Shown here piece by piece: positions 8,820 through 20,437 of a DNA stretch of 64,000 bases. The first letter of the stretch is position 1; each line of letters opens with the position of its first letter. Location: NCBI GenBank assembly GCA_015179125.1, contig WHVA01000288.1, positions 80,519 to 144,518 of the forward strand, written 5' to 3'. The DNA comes from Gautieria morchelliformis (taxonomy: Eukaryota > Basidiomycota > Agaricomycetes > Gomphales > Gomphaceae). Under the pieces are notes generated by a model. The model ran no database searches, was not told where the DNA came from, and was given only the letters and a program-made list of their open reading frames with translations. The translations under genes and the position numbers were made by a program.

Positions 8820-11181
8820 ATGTCGACAGCCTCTACGGTGACAATCCAGCAAACACGCCGTGCGGTCTCGTCATTATGGTAGGAAAATAAGTAACCAGAC
8901 ATTCAGTACAGAGTTGATACATTTCCAGGCTAATCCCTGTAGTATTCATGGCAGGAATCTCTGTATGTGTTCAGGGGTCCTGTTCATGTCACTCATGTGT
9001 TCTGCTGGCAGCGTGGTATGGCCATGGCACCTCGTATAGAGGTCTACACTCAGATAGCCTGTAATGAAATCCATCGTATCCCATCGAAACCAACTTTCAC
9101 AACATCACACTCCTCCGGTCCAATTCTTCACGATTTCCATATCACATCAACATCATCGTCCCTTCTTGCGTATACCTCACCTCTTTTGCACATTAACACC
9201 CACACCGCTGGCGAAAAGGAGGTTCACACTGCAGCACCCTCCGAGGAGTGTCTCCGTGACCCCGCAGTCCAGTCCAGAGCAGCAGGCATACAAGCCAGTG
9301 CGTAAGGGAAATCTCATTCCGAGAGGCGTAACTGATCGTCCCCATACAGCGCTTGCGACCATTCTTGGCGTGCTAAGTATCGTAACCGCCGGTTATTGGG
9401 GGCAAATATCAGATGCCTTTGGTCGTAAGGCAGCTCTTTGCGCAGTCCTCTTCGGCATGGTCTTTCAGTGTGTTGTCATCTCTATGTTTCCCATGCATAA
9501 TTCATTATGAGCTGCAGCAATCTCGTGTACATCTTGGTATCCATACCTGATTCAGTGTTCAACCGGCATGCGCGGGGATTTCTGACAGTTGGGCCTGTCG
9601 TTGAGGGATTATTGGGAAGTATGTCTACATATCATGCTGCCGAGAAGGCGTGAGTTTCTTTCGCTTTATTTTTGACCACTTTTATCAATCAACTTCACGT
9701 TCCCCCAGATATCTTGCGGATTGTGCTCAATCTGGATCACGGTAGACTTCCCAATTATCGGTGTATAATTACCGAGCTATATATATGCCCAGATCCACAG
9801 TCTTTGCCTACTTCCAGGGGGCAACCTACGCTGCACTTGCAATGGGTCCACAGGTTACTTTTTACCATGTACTCGACAAGTCATAGCTGAACAACACTAG
9901 ATCGCTGGCCTTTTGCTGAGGGTGATCAACATGGACCACGGAATAGCCATGTTCTACATCAGCCTCGTGTTCGACGTCGCTGTTTTCTGTTATGCCTTGT
10001 TGATTCTCCCCGAGTCCGTAACGCCCGAGATGATGCATGTTGCACGTCATCCTGTCCGTCCCTCCGACGCCCCCCTTGGGGAAGAAGGGAAGATCAGGGA
10101 ACGATGGCTACGCAGGATCAGAGAGGTTCGAGACCGGCTGGTAGCGCCCCTGACGATCTTTGACCCCAAACGCAAGCCCGGGGGAGGTTGGGATTTGAAC
10201 ATGACAATGCTCGTGATAGCACAGTTCACCCACCTGCTGTCGGTAGTAAGTACTACTGGAATATCTGTCGGCAGGTGGATGATATTTGTCGTGTCCACAG
10301 GGTGTTGTACAGGTGAAGTTCTTGTATGCCCAACATACGTTCGCATGGAGCGTTAAGCAGGTTGGTAGATGTGTGCCAAGTATCAACGTTGCCCTCATAT
10401 ATTTTCCTTTAGCTCGGCTACTATATTTCCCTCCTCTGGGTCTTGCGGGCCTTCCACCTGCTTCTGGTTCTTCCCAGTACGTGTGCTGCCCCAGTCTTCT
10501 ATTACAGTCTCACAACCACTTATTAGCAATCCTCCGCTTCATCAAGCCCAAATCGTCTGCGGATGCCGGAACTCCTGGCGGCAGGACGCGGGCCAGCTCT
10601 CAAGATATGAAATTCGATTATCGAATAGCACAGGCCTCAATATTCCTCGACGCCATGGCATATATGCTGACGATCATCGCGCCGGGATCATCGCAGGTAC
10701 TCTTCGTCTGCTTCACATCCCTATCATCTTTCACGGCAGGCGTCAACCCCGCCATTCACTCCCTCGCGGTGTCGTACCTCTTTGCCAATGGTGAAAATGC
10801 AAAAGTAGGGCAGATGTTTGGGGGGATGAGCATGTTGCAGGCTATATCACATACCCTACAGGTGCGTTATTTTTTCTCCTTGGGTGTGAGCGCATGCTCA
10901 TAATGGACTAGCCCTTGGTATTCGGGGTGCTGTACAGCGAGACGGTGGCAACATACCCCAAAGCGATCTTCGCGCTCGCCGCAGGCCTCCTCATTTCCTC
11001 ATCTGCAATGTACACACTCTTGCGCACGAATGTGACTCCCCGGCATGATGTGGTTCCGCAGGATTGGGATGAGCCGTCGGTTTTCGACGATGAAGACGAG
11101 TCGAGGGACATTCGCGAGAGTCGTAAGCCTTTGCTTGCAGATGTGCGAGTGCCAGTGGCGCCAGTTTCTTTGGGGGGATGA
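8820..11181 (+). CDS. MFS transporter (tetracycline-resistance/MFSD14-like)
   Basis: This is a multi-exon membrane transporter. Exon 1 (8820-8878, MSTASTVTIQQ), exon 2 (8929-8968, LIPVVFMAGISVC) and exon 3 (9012-9297, RGMAMAPRIEVYTQIAC, ending CLRDPAVQSRAAGIQA) join in phase. An exon from 9350 carries the MFS motif-A region GYWGQISDAFGRK. Later exons give VGPVVEGLLGSMSTYHAAEKA, YLADCAQSGS, the LVFDVAVFCYALLILPESVT helix, and a second half of hydrophobic helices ending in an acidic cytosolic tail. I found about ten GT-AG introns of 40-60 nt with no internal break. The substrate is unknown. The final intron and exon lie in a perfect 352-bp tandem duplication, so the protein now ends VAPVSLGG at 11181 instead of VAPVS. 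Confidence 0.82.
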
Positions 11182-11520
11182 GCATGTTGCAGGCTATATC
11201 ACATACCCTACAGGTGCGTTATTTTTTCTCCTTGGGTGTGAGCGCATGCTCATAATGGACTAGCCCTTGGTATTCGGGGTGCTGTACAGCGAGACGGTGG
11301 CAACATACCCCAAAGCGATCTTCGCGCTCGCCGCAGGCCTCCTCATTTCCTCATCTGCAATGTACACACTCTTGCGCACGAATGTGACTCCCCGGCATGA
11401 TGTGGTTCCGCAGGATTGGGATGAGCCGTCGGTTTTCGACGATGAAGACGAGTCGAGGGACATTCGCGAGAGTCGTAAGCCTTTGCTTGCAGATGTGCGA
11501 GTGCCAGTGGCGCCAGTTTC
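10817..11520 (+). repeat. perfect 352-bp direct tandem duplication
   Basis: Copy 1 is 10817-11168 and copy 2 is 11169-11520. I saw no mismatch by eye. Each copy contains the end of the penultimate MFS exon, the last intron and the last exon. Copy 2 retains the original stop (GTTTCGTAA at the 11520/11521 border), while in copy 1 the junction creates a new stop three codons later. Confidence 0.95.
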
Positions 11521-11702
11521 GTAAAGGACTCGGAGAAGGGTCGTTGGGGATCTACTGAAGTATATATGTATGTTTAGAGCATGTCCGCTTTATGTATGTC
11601 TATAATGTAGGGATTGCGGACGAAAGACGAACCACTCCAAATGATACTATTCGGTGTCTGATGGATATGTATACAGGAAATTGTCGGGGATAGCTAGTGG
11701 AT

Positions 11703-12210
11703 TCACGAATAAGTGCACGGTGCAATAAACAGTACGTAATGTCGCTCCTTTGTGGGGGCCGTTGGATGTTTAATTTTACAGCACCGGTACATTGACGGGA
11801 GATACGGAGGCGAGGACGAGAGAGGGAGGATTCCCACGTTGCCTCCTGCATACTGTGAACAAATCAAGATATCATGCTCAGAGATACTTGACAAGGACTC
11901 AAGTTCGCTGTAATCAAATCGTCTCCAGATACAACTAAGTGGCACGAATCGGCACCACCGCTGCTCGCTTCAGCTATAACCTTGCCTTGGCCAGTGTTCA
12001 GGTCGAATCTCAAAGCCTTGACCATGCCATCTGCCTGCTCGTGAGCAGTGAACACCACAGATGTATCACTCGAGTGCGGAGCAATCCAGGACGGATGGTG
12101 CCCTACTTCCAGAGACGAACGTCCGTGCACCGAAGGCTTCCTAATTTGGACGTAAAGCTCCGAAGTTTTTACGGCGTCGGCCCGGCCCGACTTGAAGCTT
12201 GAAGTCTTGA
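11703..12210 (-). pseudogene. 6-phosphogluconolactonase-like beta-propeller relic
   Basis: On the minus strand ELYVQIRKPSVHG and EVGHHPSWIAPHSSD (about 12160-12050) are followed by FTAHEQADGMVKALRFDLN and GGADSCHLVVSGDDLITAN. Then, across what may be an intron, comes YAGGNVGILPLS (about 11850). These match the first blades of fungal lactonase/cycloisomerase seven-bladed propellers. A full protein would be about 350-380 residues, but here only about 140 are recognisable. No good start codon is seen. Downstream only a garbled KERH segment remains before the frame closes, and the remaining blades are missing. It is a fragment, not a working enzyme. Confidence 0.6.
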
Positions 12211-12271
12211 AGCTAGACGTCGCGACTACGTATCATCGACTTGTATAAAAAGATTTACTTTTTCGGCATAC

Positions 12272-12691
12272 TTATCCGCGACGCACTCTATAGTACTGGA
12301 CTGTAATCTCACAAGCCCTATAATGGAATGGCAAGTCCGAGTCGCAATCGATACATTGCACTAACATCATAGCGCAGAATTTCCGAACATCACGGTTCAT
12401 GATAAGACTGTGAGCGCTCTTCGCGAGTTCGGTGCATCCTCTGATCTCTGCTCCGGTCTTGATGATATCGAGCTGTGCTTGCCCCTCCTCGGACGTCACG
12501 TCGTTGACCGCTTGGAGAGCAAGGTGGCTGAACTGTTGACTAAGAGATCTACATTTGGTGGGGTATTTGATACGAGCCCCATTCGGTGGATCTCCCTCGT
12601 ACCAAAAACTCTTCCCAAGGCGTTCAATATTTGACGGAAAGATAGCTGCCATTTTCCTGTAAGGCTCCAGTCTCAGGGACAGAGAACCCAT
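12272..12691 (-). CDS. hypothetical protein
   Basis: A minus-strand ORF with an ATG at 12691 reads about 139 residues (MGSLSLRLEPYRKMAAIFPS onward). It is mixed charged/hydrophobic with six cysteines in the second half. It has no recognised domain, membrane segment or visible intron. It lies between the lactonase relic and a long gene-poor stretch. It may be a real small gene, an exon of a decayed gene, or chance. Confidence 0.25.
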   Translation of the reverse strand: MGSLSLRLEPYRKMAAIFPSNIERLGKSFWYEGDPPNGARIKYPTKCRSLSQQFSHLALQAVNDVTSEEGQAQLDIIKTGAEIRGCTELAKSAHSLIMNRDVRKFCAMMLVQCIDCDSDLPFHYRACEITVQYYRVRRG

Positions 12692-12694
12692 CAC

Positions 12695-14813
12695 AGCGTT
12701 GACCGTGACAGTCCTCGGTATAACTTATAAAATTGTTCTCACGGTTGGGTTTCTCTGGCCAATCTGTTTCTGAAGGCGGTATGTGCTATCGTCTACGTTC
12801 CCTATACATTGCTTCCACCGCGGTGCGCAACGAAGTCCGGGGTGTCTTTTGACATGTTATTCCATTCACTTTCTATACCCATTCAACAAACCCTTCCAAG
12901 AAATTCGAACCAATGGCACAACTCATACATCCTATTTCATGTGAGTCCATGATACCCATCGGCTATGTATAATAGCAGGGTCACTCCGATAGAGGAAGTC
13001 AACACACCTGGTAGGTAATGATGTACATTTTGCGTAGATATCGACCACTGACAACCCCGGTAAAGCAGCCCGCAAGATTGAATTGTAAAACCAAATGAGA
13101 TATTAGTCGCAATTTCGAGAGGTGACCTCGGAGGCGAGACACTACTTGTGGCGCGATATATCGACCTAAAAACACACTGTGAGCCTTTAATATTAAAATC
13201 CTATGAACAAACATTCTCACGAGTTACGGTGGAGCGGGAGCTTGCTCTGTACTACTTGTTTGGGCTTCGACGTGATCATTGGGGAATACTGTTTCTATCT
13301 TAGCTGTCATCTCCCCGAGCCTGGGAGTAGGGGATAATTCTCCGTTTTCTCTTGTGATGTTGCATTTGGCATCTTCTTCACAGTCCTCAAGCTTCCAAGC
13401 AACCGTTTACACTAAATTCGGTTTTCACTTCTTTCACCTGAATAACATGGAGCGGGAGAACCGATAATTCTCAGACATCGGCATTGACTCTGGAACTTCG
13501 ATGTTTTTCACCCCAAAGATGGCACAGATCAGCAGGAGATGCGAGAATTCCCAAAGACAGCGTGGTAGAATATCGGAGCTCACCAAAGAGTAAACGTCAT
13601 CAAAGCATTGCTTGTGGATCACAGCTTGCATGAGTACTAGTAGAACACGTGAGCAAAAACATATTATCTCCTATCTTTACTTGGCGACCACGTTTGGCAC
13701 GGTTGTAGACGATCCGGAGATTCATACCAGAATGGTAGCCAGACATGTATCCGGATCGTTTATTTCGCCGAGGGCGAGATAGGATAATGCTAAACTGCAA
13801 ACAAGGTAAGAAGAAATTACTGCTGCTTCGCGCGCACAAACGAAGTTCCGCTGCTATCCCAATGTATACAGCGCAGTCGATCTTCTTTGGAATCAGAAGC
13901 AATCAGAGCATTACGAAAACCATACAGAAACCATATGTCTCGCTGTAAAATGTGCTCCGCGGTAAGTTAAAGAATTGTATACTACCGATGGATCAGGGTA
14001 GAACTTAAGGGTATGAATGGCCGCTGGAAACAGGACGTACCAAGGCTTGCTGACAGCTCCTTGATGGACGGACGAATGGAGATCGAGACGCAGTCATCGC
14101 ACGCAATTGAAAAGTTTCCGTAAAGATGAGGGGCTACAAAGACAGAAACGACATGAGCCTGGCCTGACCTACAAGGACGTGTGTGCGATCGACGGGGGTA
14201 CAATGACTCGGAGTTAGGTGACGATCAGAATAAGTTGTAGCAAAAATAAAATAAAACGTGAGTAACGAGGAAATGCGAACAGTTGAGAGGATAAGTGGTG
14301 CAATCTTGTATTCGAAGTCACAGATTTCCGGGTACATACATTATTTACCGAGGAATGGTGATGGTGAATATTCGGATCCCCATGATCGTCCCAAACGGTA
14401 AGACATCTTTCTAACAGAGAAAGAACAGACACCAAACAGAACGTTTGACTTCAGTTTACTAAGGGTTCCGTGTCCTGTTAGCAGGGGGGTGGGGAAATCT
14501 CATTAACTTAATTCTTCAATTGCTAAGGTTAGCCCAACGACAGGACTGGCAGTGGAACGTACTGATGCGAAGTTTCAAGTGAAGTAGCAGTACAGCGGCA
14601 GGACTCTGGGAGATGCGGCAAATACGGTATTCGTCGTAGATGACTTCGTTCACCGAGGAGATAAAGAACCCAGGTAAGCTCACATGCACATACGATCCAC
14701 AGACATTTGCCCTTGAGGGGACCTGAAAAGTTCGCCTTACCTAAAACCCTCGCTGGATTACATAATCGACAGCACATGCTGGGTGTAGAACCTCTGACTG
14801 ATTAAGGCCTCAA
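12695..14813. other. 2.1 kb without an assignable gene; possible decayed multi-exon gene on minus strand
   Basis: Several minus-strand segments read like exons. One at about 13910-13790 contains RDIWFLYGFRNALIASDSK. One at 13631-13440 contains CLWEFSHLLLICAIFG. One at about 13395-13238 encodes an acidic Pro/Thr-rich C-terminus ending TEQAPAPP before a stop. Splice phases between them did not agree, so I cannot assemble a protein and I do not recognise the family. Confidence 0.3.
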
Positions 14814-16166
14814 ATGGCCTCGCGCGCTGTAGGGTGCACCTCAGCCATTCTGAGGTTTCCACGAAGGAATCCGTTGTCTCTCCTGGTGCTCATCATCCCA
14901 GTTGCTCTTCTGCTTTACAGTACCTTTGATATTCATAACCCTCTCCGTTACGCTCGAACACCCAGTTTGACCGCCCCTCCTCTTCGTGGTTCATTATCAC
15001 CTTCCACGACGCCATCCCCAAACCCCTCAGCGGAACCATTGGCTACAAATGACACGCGCATCCTCCTAGTTTCAGGTTTCTACCCCTCAGTCCATTCAAA
15101 GCACTCCCTACGAGATTACAAGCAGTGGCTTTCCCTCTTTCTCTTGCGTGTGACAACAGACGTCTACTTCTTCACACCAGACGACTGGGAATCCACGGTT
15201 CGTGAGATTCGAGGGGACCTACCCATCCACATCAACACTACTTTCTCATCCTCGTTGGATATCCCGCCGTTGCAACAGCGTAGGGAGGAATATGAGCTCA
15301 TGTACATGCCAGATCATGAGCAATATGGCCACTCTCCTGAGGAGCGCGCAGTTTTGGCGTCTAAGCCTTATTTTTTAAAAGAGGGCCTCTCCAATGCGCG
15401 TGCGGAGACTGGTACGGAATACAAGTATGCGTTCTGGGTGGACGCGATGACATTCCGTCATAAGCACGCGTGGCAACATTGGCCTGCGCCTGAGAGGGTG
15501 GATGATGTGTGGACAGAAGGCGTCAAGGAGAGCGGGATGAAGTCCAAAGATCTCCTATTTTTTCCTTTGGAAGGAATGCCGGATTCAAGTATGAGTTTGT
15601 GGAGTGAAGGAATGGGACCTATCAACAACCGCTTCAGTGAAGGTTCGTTCTTCGGTGGGATGCCTGACGCCATTGCTTGGTGGTACGATATCTACTTTGC
15701 CTATCATGATCACTGGCTCGAGAGAGGAATTTTTGTTGGTGAAGACCAGCCACTTATCAACGCCCTCTTTCTCCTCTATCCCTCGCGTTTCATCGGCGTC
15801 TGGCTCTCGGACCCCAGTGCACCTGCAGCCACATCGCTCCTTGCTAAATCTCCATCATTCTCGTCGTACGACGTCTTCCACCCACCCCCAAAGTTGCAGC
15901 TCGAGACGCCACTCGGCCAGTGCTTCGAATCTTGGTATTATTATGTATTTTTTATGGGATCCGAAGCTGAACGAGCAGCTGTGGCCGATCTATGGCTCGG
16001 AACGTGGCGATGGATGTGGCCGTGGGAGTGGGTGACCCAAGTAAATGTGCGGAAGGAGCCGTGCAGATTAACAAGAGTGTTGACCATGGAAGGGGCATTG
16101 AAGAGAGTGTTTGGGGAGGGGTGGCACTCTCCAAAAACCAGTTTGACGGTTGGTGGACATTTGTAA
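14814..16166 (+). CDS. type II membrane protein with HtrL/YibB-like domain
   Basis: This is a single-exon gene of 450 residues. A short cytosolic N-terminus is followed by one signal anchor (about residues 20-37, LSLLVLIIPVALLLYSTF), a Pro/Ser/Thr-rich stem, and a lumenal domain. That domain resembles the HtrL/YibB family of nucleotide-sugar-transferase-like proteins: RILLVSGFYPS at its start, YAFWVDAMTFRHKHAW in the middle, then FSEGSFFGGMPDAI and VGEDQPLINALFLLYPSRF. The membrane topology fits a Golgi or ER enzyme that modifies glycans. The activity of the family is not established, so no reaction is given. The ATG at 14814 is preferred because it puts the anchor 20 residues in. Confidence is high that it is a gene and moderate for the family. 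Confidence 0.8.
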   Translation: MASRAVGCTSAILRFPRRNPLSLLVLIIPVALLLYSTFDIHNPLRYARTPSLTAPPLRGSLSPSTTPSPNPSAEPLATNDTRILLVSGFYPSVHSKHSLRDYKQWLSLFLLRVTTDVYFFTPDDWESTVREIRGDLPIHINTTFSSSLDIPPLQQRREEYELMYMPDHEQYGHSPEERAVLASKPYFLKEGLSNARAETGTEYKYAFWVDAMTFRHKHAWQHWPAPERVDDVWTEGVKESGMKSKDLLFFPLEGMPDSSMSLWSEGMGPINNRFSEGSFFGGMPDAIAWWYDIYFAYHDHWLERGIFVGEDQPLINALFLLYPSRFIGVWLSDPSAPAATSLLAKSPSFSSYDVFHPPPKLQLETPLGQCFESWYYYVFFMGSEAERAAVADLWLGTWRWMWPWEWVTQVNVRKEPCRLTRVLTMEGALKRVFGEGWHSPKTSLTVGGHL

Positions 16167-16489
16167 CATGTATTCGTGTATATCAGTAGTAGGAATTTGT
16201 TATCCATTATATACCCGAAGGCATCAATCGTGACCTGTTCTGCCCCGAGACCACGTAGGTGACGTCCTAGATCACACGACTATAAGTACGCCATTACCGT
16301 GCTATCCACGAACCCGGTGTATACTTACACCCCAGTTGTCGGTGGATCACGCCATTCTTGAATGCACCGATACTGTATTAAAAATAATTTAGTTGATGAT
16401 GAACGTCATGGTGTAACTAATATAGACGCCCAGCCGACCGCGTTTCGCACTGGATTTGGAACAAAGCTTTACAGTACAACATCTCCCCG

Positions 16490-18294
16490 ATGTCTGGCAA
16501 AACAGACATCCTCGTAATTGGTGCAACTGGTAACGGGTTTACGAGGAAAACTGGTTGCTCATTGCCGAGCTCATCATCTGTACAGGTTTTACTGGTCACC
16601 TCGTTACGAGACAACTCAACAACCACCGTGACCGCGCGTCCTTTACGTTTGCACTTGTTGCTAGATCTCGTTCCAAGCTTGCAGCGCTAGCTGCCGACCT
16701 TGACTTGAGCGCCCAGATTCCACTTATCACCCTCGATGTCACCCAAGTGGACGACGTAGAGAAGGTTGTAAAGACGACAAAAGTCGTCATCAACACGGCG
16801 GGCCCATATTGGCTTTGGGGCACGCCTGTTGTAAGGTAGGTGCGCGATTCCCAGAGGTGCTTTGAGATTGTCACCGACGTGCTATGTAGAGCCTGTGCAC
16901 GGAACGGGATTCATTATATTGACATATCCGGTTTGTTATTAACCTGGTACCCAGACGTCTGTTCACCAGCATCATTTAATATCAGGAGAGACCCCCTGGA
17001 TAAAAGATATAATCGACGAGTAAACTAGATCAGAGTTGTCGCCTGTTGCCTTTCTCATCACATTTCTTTTCAGGTTTGATTACCTGGCGTCCAAAACTCA
17101 TTCTGTAATCGTGCCTAGCTGTGGATTCGACTCTATTCCCTCGGATCTTTCAGCTTACCTTTCCGTCCGAACACTCAAGCAGCGCCTAGGACTAAACGTA
17201 GAGACCGCCAGAAGCGTCACTGCTCACAAATTTCAAGGCGGTATTTCTGGTGGCACACTAAGGACCCTGTATACTCACTTCGAAATGGTTCCCCGACAAA
17301 AAGCTATCGCGTCGCTGCAAGATCACGCCTTGAGCCCCGCGTCTGGCGCTGCCTCTCCACCCATCAAAATACTGTATTCGATGCCTTATGTCACCCCCCG
17401 TATCTTTGGCTCGTTCCTTCTCATGTCGCCTATAAACCGCAGCATGGTTCTTCGAACCCGTGGTCTCCTGGAGGTGAACCCCTCAATGCGATCTCTGAAG
17501 TATGGTCCAGAATTCAACTACGAGGAATTTCTCGTCGCGCCAAATCGACTTGCGGGAGCTATTATGAGCCTCACTGTCCTTGCACTTGGCTTCTGCTTAA
17601 GTGCATCAAGTACTGTGAGCTACTTCATGACTAGCTCGAAATTGTCCTAATGGAGTTGCACCTCGCAGGTGCGGTGGTTATTTAAACGCCTTGTTGCCGA
17701 CAATGTGCATGGTCCCTCGGAAAAGTGAGTATTTTGTGTTTCAATGACGGATCCCCGTCCCCGTTACACCCACGCTAACCCTTTTGTAACCAGAACCATG
17801 CAAGAGGGCTTTTTGAAGACTACTAATGTGACCTCATCAGTTCCGTCCTCTACACACCCTGAAACTGTTGCAAAGACCGTCATTCGGATACGGGGCGATC
17901 CAGGGTACCTATGCACATCTGGTGAGCCGTCTGATGTTCCTCTTTCTTGAATTCTTGGATATCCTTCCTGTCGGCTTCCCTACCCCCCTTGGATACCCAC
18001 AGACTACCTATTTTTCATCGACTGTCATCCGTATCTATAATTTCCACCTGGGATGTTCTCACTCATTTCTACAACACATTCATACCTTATATGTTGCGCT
18101 ACATCGATGCTCATTCTTTCATTGTAGTGATGCTAACAGAAAGTGCGATTGCTCTTCTCGATACTTCCAAGCTCACTCCCCTCGCAAAGCAAGGCGGGGT
18201 CTTGACATCCGTCAGCGCATTTGGAGACGAGCTTGTGACGCGACTGGAAGCGACTGGCAGATTCGAGTTTGAAACAAATATTCTGGAAACTTAA
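16490..18294 (+). CDS. saccharopine dehydrogenase-like (trans-acting enoyl reductase type) oxidoreductase
   Basis: Exon 1 (16490-16529) encodes MSGKTDILVIGATG. A 56-nt intron (16530-16585) splits the Rossmann loop, which continues GFTGHLVTRQL to complete GATGFTG. Later exons give ALVARSRSKLAAL, VVINTAGPYWLWGTPVV, RACARNGIHYIDISG, ETPWIKDIIDE and FDYLASKTHSVIVPSCGFDSIPSD. A hydrophobic helix (AIMSLTVLALGFCLSAS) and the C-terminal IRGDPGYLCTS and MLTESAIALL segments follow. This is the order of the membrane-associated saccharopine-dehydrogenase-like family found on lipid droplets and mitochondria in eukaryotes. Its substrate is unknown. All introns are GT-AG and phases agree; the last is about 205 nt, longer than the rest. 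The gene appears intact. Confidence 0.85.
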
Positions 18295-18905
18295 ACCCGT
18301 CCACAACGTGGTTGAATTTAGAGTATTCCACTATCTTCCCTAATTGACTTTCTTTCACCTAAAAGTCTATGCAGATCTGATTACAACCGTCGATGTTTTA
18401 CATAAATCACTGGGCGTTGTACCTCCTATGTCTCCGCTGCCTGACAAATAGCCACGGAAGCTTACAGTAGGGAGTCTTTCATTTACAACATGATACTTTG
18501 CAATCTATAGATTGCGGCATTGATTAAAAAATACTTTTTGAAGTGGTACCATGAGAAAAGTGACTTAGAATTACTGTAGGATATAAAGTGCGGTACTCGA
18601 ACACTTGAGGTTGAACGTTGATAATTGGCGTACAAGGCCTATGACGAAATGTTCATCGACATCAGTCGTAAACTTCGGGATATCCGGGTCCAGTGCTGTG
18701 ACAGGTCACGCGGTCACAGCAATGAACATAATTCCGAAGCTGCTCTAATTTCGACTATGTACTCGACTGCAGCACCTCGTGACGCTACTCGCAGGCGTTG
18801 ACGGCGTAACGGCCCGGAGACATGGATATATAATAATAATGACTTTTCAAAACACACACGATTCTCAGTTCAATTGACCCGGACGCTCTCTACTAATCGC
18901 AGGCC
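18295..18905. other. intergenic, AT-rich
   Basis: No ORF or repeat was recognised. A TATA-like ATATATAATAATAA about 70-80 bases before 18906 probably belongs to the aldo/keto reductase promoter. Confidence 0.5.
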
Positions 18906-20251
18906 ATGTCTTTTGGAAAATTCGTTACGTTAGCCACAGGTGCTCGGTTGCCCCAGTTTGGTCTGGGGACATGGAAGTCCAAGCCACATGAGGTCGAAAA
19001 CGCGGTATGCCTAGCGACTATATATATATTGACAGACTAATAGGGCTGCAATCAGGTTGAGATTGCTGTGAGGAATGGATATCGCCACCTCGACCTTGCA
19101 CGCATATATGGGAACCAGAATGAGGTGCAGTTGGTTCGTTCATTCATGTGCATGGGCCCTGAGTTGTCTCAGGTTGGTGCAGCTTTGAAAAAGGTCATAC
19201 CTTCGGTTGTCAAGAGAGAGGATCTCTTTATCACTAGCAAGCTCTGGAACTCCTCCCATCAGCCCTCCGAGGTTACAAAGGAATTGGAACTAACCCTCGA
19301 ACAGCTCGGAGTTGATTACCTTGACCTTTACTGTGCGTGCTGCATCTATCAAATGGCACGAAGTATCTCATTCATACGCAGTGATGCATTGGCCTGTGGC
19401 ATTTGCTCCTGGAAAAGGACTATTCCCACCTGGCCCGCCGAATAGTAACCAGGTGGAACTTGATCTCCAGGTTTCGCTTGTTGATACCTGGACGGCTATG
19501 CTTGGACTTCCAAAGAGCAAGGTAGGTACTTGGCACTTGGGTAATAATGATCATGAGGCTTACTAGTGTCGTGAAGGTCCGAGCCGTGGGTGTCTCTAAC
19601 TTTAGCATAGAGCATCTCAAGGGAATTATTGCGGCTACCGGCGTGGTCCCAACCGTAAATCAGATTGAGGCACACCCTTTATTGCCGCAGGATGAGCTTG
19701 TTGCCTACTGCAAGGAGCAGAACATTCATATCACTGCTTACAGTCCTCTAGGAAACAACCGTGCGCATTTCTTTCCGGGGTCTTCAGCGTACTTATGCAT
19801 TGCTGTTGGAAGATATCGGCATGCCCCTGTTGACAGAAAATCCCGTCGTCAAAGAGGTGGCAAAGAAGCTCAGTGCGACGGAAGCTCAGGTATTAGTTGC
19901 GTGGGGCGCATATCGAGGGTATTCTGTGATCCCCAAAAGCGTCAATGAAGGTATACCGTTCTCCACACCCTGAGAGACATACCTTGTGATCAGCATTCTG
20001 GTAGATCGTATTAAGTCAAATTTCCAGCAAGTCGAGCTGAGCAAAGAGGACTACGAGAAGATATCTGCAGTCAAGGGCGCCAAGGAAACGCGGTTCGTAC
20101 CTAGCTGTTCCACCATGAATATCAGATATCATAATTGTTAATTGTTAATTGTAGGTTAAACATCCCATACCGAGACACACCCTCATGGGACATCTCGATA
20201 TTCAACGGACTCGAAGACGCCAAGGCGACTAATCAAGTCAAGATAATGTGA
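18906..20251 (+). CDS. aldo/keto reductase
   Basis: This is a cytosolic NADPH-dependent aldehyde/ketone reductase of about 320 residues with about seven short introns. The start [25 protein letters not shown] covers the first barrel strand. The catalytic tetrad is visible: Asp and Tyr in [14 protein letters not shown], Lys in [11 protein letters not shown], and His in HWPVAF. Further family landmarks are [22 protein letters not shown] and ITAYSPLG, then the cofactor-binding VIPKSVNE followed by [13 protein letters not shown]. The last exon ends at 20251. No break was found. The substrate cannot be told from sequence; the closest named fungal relatives are glycerol dehydrogenase and D-galacturonate/xylose-reductase-like enzymes. 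Confidence 0.88.
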
Positions 20252-20437
20252 TTACGTCTCAAAGACTAGTGGGATACCATGTAAGACCCTATAGTAGAGG
20301 TGTACGAGGGGTATCTTGTGTTGCGTACGCAAAGTCTTAGACAGATGAATTGCTTGTAAAACGGCGTGAATCTTGCACTGGCAGTTGCACAGGCGCCTAT
20401 TTGTGCGCCGTTCATCCTTCGATTGAGACCTCGTAGG

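Noticed and set aside
8800..8880. An alternative frame reading YREYVDSLYGDNPANTPCG as a separate gene
   Set aside because: The other frame gives the MFS start exon, which splices in phase into a conserved helix.
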